Positions 7,248 to 12,688 of a DNA stretch of 12,688 bases are shown piece by piece. The DNA lies in the NCBI GenBank assembly GCA_005883445.1, contig VAZL01000516.1:1-12688 (forward strand), written 5' to 3'. The notes beneath the pieces were generated by a model. The model had not been told where the DNA came from. It saw only the letters and a list, made by a program, of their open reading frames with translations, and did no database searches. The translations under genes and the position numbers were made by a program. The stretch is from Alphaproteobacteria bacterium. Lineage in GTDB: Bacteria; Pseudomonadota; Alphaproteobacteria; Rhizobiales; Xanthobacteraceae. Numbering within the stretch: the first letter of the stretch is position 1; each line of letters opens with the position of its first letter.

Positions 7248-7916
7248 ATGAGCGATCCTCCTCCGCGCATTCGCGTCGTCAATCCGAATTCCAATGAGGA
7301 CGTCACCCGCGGTCTCGACGCAGCGTTGGAGTCGCTGCGGTTTGCAAACGGTCCGGAGATCGTGTGTTCCACCCTCGCCGAAGGTCCGTTCGGCATCGAG
7401 ACCCAGGCAGACGTCGAAAGCGTGGTGATGCCGTTGCGGCGCATGGTGGAGGCGGACAATTCGTCCGACGCCTTCGTGATCGCCTGCTACAGCGATCCCG
7501 GGCTGCACGTCTGCCGCGAGGGCACGACCCGGCCGGTATTCGGCATCGCCGAATGCGGCGTGCTCACCGCGCTCGCGCGCGCGGGCCGCTTCGGCGTCAT
7601 TGCCATCAGCCAGCGCTCGATCGCCAGGCACCGGCGCTATCTGCTTCAGATGGGACTCACCGACCGCCTCGCTGGCGAACGTCCGCTGGAAATGTCGGTG
7701 GCAGAGACGGCGAGCGGTGAACAGACCCTCCGCCGCATGGTCGACGTCGGGCGGCAGCTGAGGGACGAGGACCGCGCGGAGGCCGTGATTATGGGTTGTG
7801 CCGGAATGGCGCGCCACCGTCGCCCGCTGGAAGACGCGCTCGGCATCCCGGTCATCGACCCGACGCAGGCCGCGGTGACCATGGCATTCGGAGCGCTACA
7901 GTTCAGCCGTCCTTGA
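7248..7916 (+). CDS. Aspartate/glutamate/hydantoin racemase family protein
   Basis: Cofactor-independent racemase of the Asp/Glu/hydantoin racemase superfamily, 222 residues, cytoplasmic. The two-cysteine active site is visible: Cys80 in FVIACYSDPGL and Cys184 in IMGCAGM. The N-terminal strand RIRVVNPNSN (7-16) and VFGIAECGVLTAL near 97-109 match the hydantoin racemase branch, as does the C-terminal IPVIDPTQAAV. The frame is open from a GTG at 7209, but the ATG at 7248 fits the family length; the ribosome site before it is weak. It is the only plus-strand gene between two minus-strand blocks and converges with the carbamoylase gene. Near an N-carbamoyl-D-amino acid hydrolase, racemisation of a 5-substituted hydantoin or amino acid derivative is a reasonable guess; maleate isomerase or arylmalonate decarboxylase-like activity in the same superfamily cannot be excluded. 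Confidence 0.85.
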   Translation: MSDPPPRIRVVNPNSNEDVTRGLDAALESLRFANGPEIVCSTLAEGPFGIETQADVESVVMPLRRMVEADNSSDAFVIACYSDPGLHVCREGTTRPVFGIAECGVLTALARAGRFGVIAISQRSIARHRRYLLQMGLTDRLAGERPLEMSVAETASGEQTLRRMVDVGRQLRDEDRAEAVIMGCAGMARHRRPLEDALGIPVIDPTQAAVTMAFGALQFSRP

Positions 7917-8030
7917 CGCCGCCCCGGCGAGCCGCTCGGCCTGCCGCGCCACTCCCCAGCAACCAGAACGCAAAAGCTTTGCCGGTGGCGACGGCACCGT
8001 GAAAATCCCACCTTGAACGGCGCGGCCATG
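7917..8030. other. Convergent gap between racemase and carbamoylase
   Basis: Two operons meet tail to tail here. Only small GC-rich inverted repeats are visible, such as CGAG-CCG-CTCG at 7928-7938, with no T-run on either strand. I cannot identify a clear intrinsic terminator. Confidence 0.4.
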
Positions 8031-8966
8031 TCAGGACTGCGGCGGCAGAATGACGCCGGTCTGGCTGGTAATGCGGCCATAATGCTCGACGCGTCGGTGG
8101 CGCTTGAAGTCAAAGATTGTCTCCTTGCCGAAAATTGTGGCGTCGAGGTCGCAGTCAGCCACGATCAGTTCGTCATGCTCGGTCTTGGCCTCGGCGACGA
8201 TCTCGCCATCGGGATTGACGATGATGCTGCCGGCGATCATGGGAAAGCCGTCCTCCGCGCCGCCCTTTGCCACCGCGACGACCCAGGTCGAATTCTGATA
8301 GGCGCCCGCCTGAACCATCAGCCGGTGGTGGAACAAGCGCTTTTCCGGCCCCTCCTCTGCTTTCTGCGAGTTGACCGAGGGTGTGTTGTAGCCGAGCACG
8401 ATCAGCTCCACGCCTTGCAATCCCATGACACGATAGGTCTCGGGCCAGCGCCGATCGTTGCAGATACACATGCCGAGGATGCCGCCCATGGTACGCCAGA
8501 CCGGAAAGCCGAGGTCGCCGGGCTCGAAATAACGCTTCTCCAGGTGCTGGAAGGCACGCTCCGGATCGAACTCGGAATGACCGGGCAGATGCACCTTGCG
8601 ATACTTGCCCACGATCTTTCCGTCTCGGTCGATCAGGATCGACGTGTTGAAATGATGGCCATCGGCGGTGAGCTCGGCATAACCGAACGATAGCCCGATG
8701 CGATCGTGAGCAGCCTGCTCAAACAGCGGACGCGTCGCAGCACTCGGCATCTCGCGTTCGAACCAGGCGTCCACTTCCGCCGGCTCGGTCATGTACCAGC
8801 GCGGGAAAAAGGTCGTAAGCGCAAGCTCGGGATAGACCACGAAATCGCACTTTTGGGCTTTGGCCTGATCGAGCAGATCGAGCATGCGCCGCACGACCGC
8901 CTGCCGGCTGTCCGCCTTGTGAGTCGGGCCCATCTGGCCGCCGCCAATCCGAAGCACTCGGCTCAC
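8031..8966 (-). CDS. N-carbamoyl-D-amino acid hydrolase (nitrilase superfamily)
   Basis: Carbon-nitrogen hydrolase of 311 residues, the usual length of D-carbamoylases, which convert N-carbamoyl-D-amino acids to D-amino acid, CO2 and ammonia. The Glu-Lys-Cys triad is visible: Glu47 in YPELALTTFFPRW, Lys124 in KYRKVHLPGH and Cys169 in CICNDRRWPE. QHLEKRYFEPGDLGFPV, NTPSVN and FKRHRRVEHYG are further features shared with the Agrobacterium enzyme. It starts with GTG at 8966, supported by AGGAG 6 bases upstream. It is the last gene of the ABC transporter operon, 16 bases after the second permease, so its substrate is probably what the transporter imports. Other ureido-acid amidohydrolases of this superfamily (beta-ureidopropionase) are less likely given the D-carbamoylase motifs. 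Stereospecificity is inferred from similarity only. Confidence 0.9.
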   Translation of the reverse strand: MSRVLRIGGGQMGPTHKADSRQAVVRRMLDLLDQAKAQKCDFVVYPELALTTFFPRWYMTEPAEVDAWFEREMPSAATRPLFEQAAHDRIGLSFGYAELTADGHHFNTSILIDRDGKIVGKYRKVHLPGHSEFDPERAFQHLEKRYFEPGDLGFPVWRTMGGILGMCICNDRRWPETYRVMGLQGVELIVLGYNTPSVNSQKAEEGPEKRLFHHRLMVQAGAYQNSTWVVAVAKGGAEDGFPMIAGSIIVNPDGEIVAEAKTEHDELIVADCDLDATIFGKETIFDFKRHRRVEHYGRITSQTGVILPPQS

Positions 8967-8982
8967 CAGGTTCTCCTGCTAC

Positions 8983-9648
8983 TCACGCGGCGACCCGCCG
9001 CTCCAGCCGACTGATCAAGCGTACGATTGGCCACAGCATAACAAGGTAGATCGCCGCGGCCAGTACGATCGGCGACGAATTGAAGGTCACCGAGCGTGCC
9101 ATGTCGGCAGAATAGAGCAGCTCCGGCAGCGCCACCACGCTCGCAATCGACGTGAGCTTCACCACCTCGACCGTATTGGAGACGAGATCGGGGAGCACGT
9201 TGCGCACCGCCTGCGGCAGCACGACATAGGCGAGCGTCTGGTAGCCATATAGGCCGGTCGAGCGCGCGGCATCCCATTGCCCCTGGCCGACGCTTTCGAT
9301 GCCGGCACGATAGATCTCGCCGTAATAGCTCGACGTGTTGAGGAAAAAGGCGATGGCGACGGCCAGCATGGGCGACGGCCGCAAGCCGGCGAACGGCAAT
9401 CCGGCGTAGATAAAGATCAGCAGCACGAGCGGCGGAATGGCTCGAAAGAAATCGATCCCTGCAATTGCCGCCCACCGCACGGTGCGCAAGCGCGAGAGCG
9501 AGATGATCGCGAACGCAAGCCCCCCGATCAGTCCAAGGGGAATGACGAGGAGACAAATCACGATGGTTTGCTCGAGGCCGGAAAGGATGAGCGGGAGCGC
9601 TCGCTCCATGATGGCGAGGTTGAAGAACTGCTGGACAATCGCTTCCAT
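8983..9648 (-). CDS. Amino acid ABC transporter permease 2
   Basis: Inner-membrane permease of the HisM/GlnP (PAAT) family, 221 residues. Hydrophobic helices are seen near 25-50, 63-84, 94-106, 137-150 (less hydrophobic) and 190-210. The cytoplasmic EAA loop that docks on the ATPase is present as YYGEIYRAGIESVGQGQWDAARSTGL (108-133). Its ATG overlaps the stop of permease 1 by one base (TGATG), so the two are translationally coupled. It presumably forms a heterodimer with permease 1 and works with the ATPase at 10339 and binding protein at 11137. Substrate choice follows from the binding protein and is discussed there. Confidence 0.92.
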   Translation of the reverse strand: MEAIVQQFFNLAIMERALPLILSGLEQTIVICLLVIPLGLIGGLAFAIISLSRLRTVRWAAIAGIDFFRAIPPLVLLIFIYAGLPFAGLRPSPMLAVAIAFFLNTSSYYGEIYRAGIESVGQGQWDAARSTGLYGYQTLAYVVLPQAVRNVLPDLVSNTVEVVKLTSIASVVALPELLYSADMARSVTFNSSPIVLAAAIYLVMLWPIVRLISRLERRVAA

Positions 9649-10331
9649 CAGACCCTGCGCCAGGTGAACCGGGTCTCGAGGAAGCGGCCGAGCACGACGA
9701 CCGGGATGAACAGGATCACGTAGGCGATTGCTCCCATCATGAGCGGCGTGGCATTGCCGGAAAACGATTGCGCGGTGGTGGCCTGATTGAGGATTTCACC
9801 GACCCCGATCACGGTGCCGAGCGCCGTGTTCTTGGTGATGGCGATCGTGCGGTTGGTGAGCGGCGGAACGGTCAGGCGGATCGCCTGCGGCAGCACGACA
9901 TAGGTGAGCGTGCCGAGAAAGCCTAGCCCCGTGCAGCGCGCCGCTTCCCACTGACCCTTCGGGATCGACAGGATGCCGGCCCAAAAAATTTCCTCGGCAA
10001 AGGCAGCCAGCACCAGTGCAAGCACAAGCCATAGCACCGCAAAGGACGGCAGATTGATGCCGATGTTGGGCAGGCCGAAATAGACCAAAAGAACGAGAAC
10101 GAGCGGCGGCAGCGCCCGGAATATGTCGACGAACACCACGATCAGCGCATTGACCGCGAGCAGGCGAAACGTCCGCATGATCGCGAGCGCAAGCCCGAGC
10201 AGGGTGCCGGTGACCACCACCGCCGCCGCGATCTCGATCGTCACCACCACGCCCTTCATGATGGCAGGGAAATAGCGCTCGATCACCTCCCAGTTGAAGA
10301 ACGTGTCGAGAAAGCGTGACCAAGACTCCAT
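9648..10331 (-). CDS. Amino acid ABC transporter permease 1
   Basis: Inner-membrane permease of the same PAAT family as its neighbour, 227 residues from the ATG at 10331. Helices are near 26-52, 59-85, 97-118 and 197-218; the EAA loop is at 113-136 with GQWEAARCTGL. A TTG six codons upstream would overlap the ATPase gene; the ATG is preferred because the family N-terminus starts close to it and a GAG lies 6 bases upstream, though the site is modest. It begins 7 bases after the ATPase stop and is coupled to permease 2 by a one-base overlap. Confidence 0.9.
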   Translation of the reverse strand: MESWSRFLDTFFNWEVIERYFPAIMKGVVVTIEIAAAVVVTGTLLGLALAIMRTFRLLAVNALIVVFVDIFRALPPLVLVLLVYFGLPNIGINLPSFAVLWLVLALVLAAFAEEIFWAGILSIPKGQWEAARCTGLGFLGTLTYVVLPQAIRLTVPPLTNRTIAITKNTALGTVIGVGEILNQATTAQSFSGNATPLMMGAIAYVILFIPVVVLGRFLETRFTWRRV

Positions 10332-10338
10332 GGCAATC

Positions 10339-11085
10339 TCAGCGCGCAAGCTCGGCGATGAAGGCGCGGGTGCGCGCCTCGCTGGGCGCCGAAAACATCT
10401 GTTGCGGCGGCCCCTCCTCCACGATGACCCCGTGATCCATGAAGATCACGCGGTCTGCAGCGTCGCGCGCAAAGCGCATCTCGTGGCTCACCACCAGCAT
10501 AGTCATACCGCCGCGTTTGAGCTCGCGCATCACGTTGAGTACGCTGCCCACCAGCTCGGGATCGAGCGCGGAGGTGGGCTCGTCGAACAGCATCACCTTG
10601 GGTTCGAGCGCCAGCGCGCGAGCGATCGCCACCCGCTGCTGCTGGCCGCCCGAAAGCTCGCCGGGATAGGAGCGCGCCTTGTCGGCAAGGCCCACGCGAT
10701 CAAGCGCCGCCATCCCAATTCGCTCCGCTTCGGCCCGTGGTTTGCCCAACACCTTGGCGAGCGCGAGCGTGACGTTTCGCAGCGCCGTCATGTGCGGGTA
10801 GAGGTTGAACGACTGGAACACCATGCCGATCTGGCGTCGCATGGCATTGATGTCGGTGGAGCGCGCCATGACGTCGACGCCGGCGACGCGGATGGAGCCG
10901 GCCGAGGGCTCCTCCAGGCGGTTGCAGCAGCGCAGCAAGGTGCTCTTGCCCGATCCGGACGGCCCGATGACAAACACCAATTGTTGCGGCAGCACGACAA
11001 GATCTATCCCGCGCAGCACCTCCACGTCGTGGAATCTCTTGCGCAGGCCGCGGATTTCCAGGATGGGCAGCGCGCCGGTCGTCAT
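10339..11085 (-). CDS. Amino acid ABC transporter ATP-binding protein
   Basis: ATPase subunit of a polar amino acid (PAAT) ABC importer, 248 residues, GlnQ/HisP-like. Walker A is GPSGSGKST (41-49), the Q-loop Gln91 sits in VFQSFNLYPHMT, the signature is LSGGQQQR (144-151), Walker B is VMLFDEP (164-170) and the switch His is His201 in VSHEM. An ATG five codons upstream at 11100 is also possible; the one at 11085 is chosen because it has a GAG-type ribosome site and the hairpin at 11101-11115 would touch the other start. All catalytic motifs are intact, so the transporter should be energised normally. It lies between the binding protein and permease genes. Confidence 0.92.
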   Translation of the reverse strand: MTTGALPILEIRGLRKRFHDVEVLRGIDLVVLPQQLVFVIGPSGSGKSTLLRCCNRLEEPSAGSIRVAGVDVMARSTDINAMRRQIGMVFQSFNLYPHMTALRNVTLALAKVLGKPRAEAERIGMAALDRVGLADKARSYPGELSGGQQQRVAIARALALEPKVMLFDEPTSALDPELVGSVLNVMRELKRGGMTMLVVSHEMRFARDAADRVIFMDHGVIVEEGPPQQMFSAPSEARTRAFIAELAR

Positions 11086-11100
11086 CAACACTCGTCGCAT

Positions 11101-11115
11101 CCGCGGCGCCCGCGG
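11101..11115 (-). other. Stem-loop between binding protein and ATPase genes
   Basis: CCGCGG-CGC-CCGCGG is a perfect 6-base, all-GC stem with a 3-base loop in the short gap after the binding protein stop. Such intercistronic hairpins often protect the upstream message so that the binding protein is made in excess over the membrane parts. The structure is seen directly; the role is inferred from other ABC operons. Confidence 0.45.
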
Positions 11116-11136
11116 CAGGACATTACGCCACCCCGT

Positions 11137-11976
11137 TCAGCTGCACGACGGCGTGTGCGCAGTCGGATCGTAGCCCGGCATGTCGGGAACCCCGTAGCCG
11201 GGGAAGACGGTCACCGCGGCGGAACTCGCCGCAGGCGCAACGCCGAACCACTTTTCGTGGATGCGCGCGATCATGCCGTCGAGCTTCATGCATTCGACCG
11301 CGACGTCGAGCGCCTTGCGCAGCTCGCCGGAGTCCTTGCGCAGCGGCGCAGCCCAGACCAGACCAGTCGAATACAGATACGACAGCTCCAGCTGCGGGTT
11401 GTTCTTGACCGCCCATGCGATGACGGTATTGCCCGCGACATTGGCGTCGGCGCGCCCGACCAGAACCGCTTGCACCGCGTCGGTCTGGGTGCCGAACGAT
11501 TCGACCTTCCAGCCGATCTTGCCCTCAAGATCGCGCGCCCAGGAGTCGTACGCCGATCCCTTGTTGACGGAAATGGTTTTGCCCTTGAGATCTTCGAGCT
11601 GCGCGACTTTCGACGTTCCTTTCCTGATCAGAAACTGAAAGTCGGTGTTGAGATAACCTTCGGTGAACAGCATGCTCTCGGCGCGTTCCTTGGTCACGGT
11701 CGTCGGCGCCGCGAGAAAGTCGTAGGTTCCCGCCTGCAGCGCCGGCACGAGGCCGGAGAACTGCGCGGCGTCGATCACGATCTTGCGCTTGAGCCGCTTG
11801 GCGATCTCGTTGGCGAGATCGATGTTGAAGCCCTGATAACCGCCGGAAAGATTTGGAAAGGCGTGCGGTGCGAACGTGCCATCGACCGCAGCGCGAAGCG
11901 GCGGCGGCTCCTGAGCATAGACGCACGTGGTGAGAAGCAGTGCGGCACCGGTACTCGAAAGCACGTATCGGATCAT
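11137..11976 (-). CDS. Periplasmic solute-binding protein, family 3 (PAAT type)
   Basis: Secreted receptor for the ABC transporter, 279 residues. A signal peptide spans 1-21 (hydrophobic 5-18, likely cut after VYA, before QEPPP). The SBP family 3 fold is clear: GYQGFNIDLANEIAKRL near 46-62, TTVTKERAESMLFTEGYL near 92-109, LEDLKGKTISVNKGS near 127-141 and HEKWFG at 240-245. Arg98, which pairs with the ligand carboxylate in relatives, is kept. The aspartate that binds the alpha-ammonium group in GlnH and HisJ (GlnH pattern DAVLHD) aligns with Gly182 here (DANVAG), suggesting a ligand without a free amino group, such as an N-carbamoyl amino acid. A Gly/Pro-rich tail of about 34 residues follows the usual end. 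It has a strong GAGGGGAG ribosome site 4 bases before the ATG and a promoter at 12015-12042. It is the first gene of the five-gene operon. Confidence 0.92.
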   Translation of the reverse strand: MIRYVLSSTGAALLLTTCVYAQEPPPLRAAVDGTFAPHAFPNLSGGYQGFNIDLANEIAKRLKRKIVIDAAQFSGLVPALQAGTYDFLAAPTTVTKERAESMLFTEGYLNTDFQFLIRKGTSKVAQLEDLKGKTISVNKGSAYDSWARDLEGKIGWKVESFGTQTDAVQAVLVGRADANVAGNTVIAWAVKNNPQLELSYLYSTGLVWAAPLRKDSGELRKALDVAVECMKLDGMIARIHEKWFGVAPAASSAAVTVFPGYGVPDMPGYDPTAHTPSCS

Positions 11977-12014
11977 GGAGCTCCCCTCAAGCCGGCCCAG
12001 CGAGCATTCATCGG

Positions 12015-12042
12015 ACTATAGCAACCGGATCAAACCGGACAA
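12015..12042 (-). promoter_or_regulatory. Candidate sigma-70 promoter for the ABC operon
   Basis: On the minus strand TTGTCC (12037-12042) and TATAGT (12015-12020) are 16 bases apart; the -10 box matches five of six and the -35 box four of six consensus bases. The predicted start is about 30 bases before the binding protein ATG, just upstream of its strong ribosome site. It is the best promoter candidate in the window. Confidence 0.5.
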
Positions 12043-12105
12043 GACGAATGCGCAGGCAATATGCCGAGATGCGTGCTCAATGCCGATGCAAGCGACGCTG
12101 ATTGG

Positions 12106-12133
12106 TTGCCCTGCGGCATGCGCAAGGTATAGA
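12106..12133 (+). promoter_or_regulatory. Candidate promoter for the DapA-family gene
   Basis: TTGCCC (12106-12111) and TATAGA (12128-12133) are 16 bases apart, each matching four of six consensus bases, about 50 bases before the ATG at 12187. It is placed back to back with the ABC operon promoter, which would allow shared control from the 210-base gap. Confidence 0.35.
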
Positions 12134-12186
12134 TTTGTTCCAACGACATTCTCGGCAAAAATCGCGATCCCAGAGAAGTCAGAACC

Positions 12187-12688
12187 ATGTGCCAACTGCT
12201 CGATACGTCCGCAAAGGGCGTGTACACGATCTCGGCCACCCCTTTCACCGATGCCGGCGACATTGATTGGCCGAGCGCCGACAGCCTGGTCGAATTCTAT
12301 CTGCAATGTGGCGTGCAGGGACTGACGATTCTCGGGATGATGGGCGAAGCACAAAAACTCAGCGATGAGGAGTCGACCGAGTTCACACGCCATTTCCTGC
12401 GCCGCGTCGACGGCCGCGTGCCCGTGATCGTGGGCGTGTCGAACCCGGGCACCGCAAACCTCGTCAAACTCGGCAAGATTGCGATGGATGCCGGCGCCTG
12501 CGGCGTCATGGTTGCCCCGCTCACCGGCCTGAAGACGGAAGCACAGATCGTCACCTACTTCGCCGACGTGATCGCGGCGCTGGGCGAGGAGATTCCGGTG
12601 GTCTACCAAGACTATCCCCAGTCGACACAAGCCGACATCTCCGCCCAAGGCTTCCTCAAGATCGTCGACGCGCATCCGAGCGTGGTGA
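12187..12688 (+). CDS. DapA-family lyase/synthase, partial (3' end outside)
   Basis: N-terminal 167 residues of a dihydrodipicolinate synthase/N-acetylneuraminate lyase family protein (class I aldolase barrel); the gene runs off the right edge, so the Schiff-base lysine is not in view. The barrel start KGVYTISATPFTDAGDID (10-27), RVPVIVGVSNPGT near 77-89 and the strand IPVVYQDYP (136-144, with Tyr140 at the conserved tyrosine position) are clear. The GTTGE loop of true DapA reads GMMGE (50-54), so the threonine pair of the proton relay is missing and lysine biosynthesis is unlikely; a catabolic aldolase or hydratase acting on another 2-oxo acid is more plausible. The ATG is preceded by an AGAGAAG-like ribosome site, and a stop lies upstream in frame at 12130. 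It is divergent from the ABC operon across 210 bases. Confidence 0.88.
   Translation, partial: MCQLLDTSAKGVYTISATPFTDAGDIDWPSADSLVEFYLQCGVQGLTILGMMGEAQKLSDEESTEFTRHFLRRVDGRVPVIVGVSNPGTANLVKLGKIAMDAGACGVMVAPLTGLKTEAQIVTYFADVIAALGEEIPVVYQDYPQSTQADISAQGFLKIVDAHPSVV

Noticed and set aside
7230..7817. 195-codon minus-strand frame opposite the racemase gene
   Set aside because: The plus strand encodes a racemase with both catalytic cysteines; the antisense product is His/Arg-rich with no domain.
10294..12021. 575-codon open frame on the plus strand, antisense to the ABC transporter genes
   Set aside because: It lies opposite four genes with intact, well-known motifs, and its translation is a low-complexity Arg/His/Ala/Gly mix with no domain. 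Long antisense frames are expected in GC-rich coding DNA.
12023..12042. Near-repeat ACCGGATCAA / ACCGGACAAG near the ABC operon promoter
   Set aside because: Two short imperfect copies overlapping the promoter spacer and -35 box; too short to separate from chance, though a regulator site is possible.

Overview
The window is GC-rich, gene-dense DNA carrying transport and catabolism genes. The family content (Bug/TctC receptor without its permeases, luciferase-like oxygenases paired with alpha/beta hydrolases, a PAAT-type ABC transporter) suggests a soil or plant-associated proteobacterium, most likely an alphaproteobacterium of the Hyphomicrobiales/Bradyrhizobium type. That assignment is an inference from family content, not proven by a marker gene. 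No rRNA, tRNA, CRISPR array, transposase or integrase is visible.

Left block (about 521-6961, all minus strand, read right to left): flavin-dependent oxidoreductase LLM-B (GTG start at 6961), alpha/beta hydrolase B, a major facilitator transporter broken by a single-base frameshift, a secreted Bug/TctC solute receptor, alpha/beta hydrolase A, and flavin-dependent oxidoreductase LLM-A. Spacings are short (4-base overlap to 108 bases), so it reads as one operon. It has a mirror layout: one oxygenase/hydrolase pair at each end and two uptake genes between them. Bases 1-520 hold no convincing gene, but contain a perfect 19-bp palindrome (156-174) and a strong hairpin (468-488).

Middle (7248-7916, plus strand): an Asp/Glu/hydantoin racemase family gene, divergent from the left block across a 286-base intergenic region and convergent with the next block.

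Right block (8031-11976, minus strand): a five-gene operon of periplasmic binding protein, ATPase, two permeases and an N-carbamoyl-D-amino acid hydrolase with its Glu-Lys-Cys triad. The binding protein keeps the arginine that holds a ligand carboxylate but appears to lack the aspartate that normally holds the alpha-ammonium group. This fits an N-capped ligand such as a carbamoyl amino acid. A DapA-family lyase/synthase starts at 12187 on the plus strand, divergent from the binding protein, and runs off the window.

Taken together, the right block looks like uptake and hydrolysis of ureido (N-carbamoyl) acids with a racemase nearby, but no hydantoinase is present. The left block looks like an oxygenase-plus-hydrolase degradation route for an unknown small molecule. 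Whether the two blocks form one pathway (oxidative ring opening giving a ureido acid, as in the Rut pathway) is a hypothesis only.
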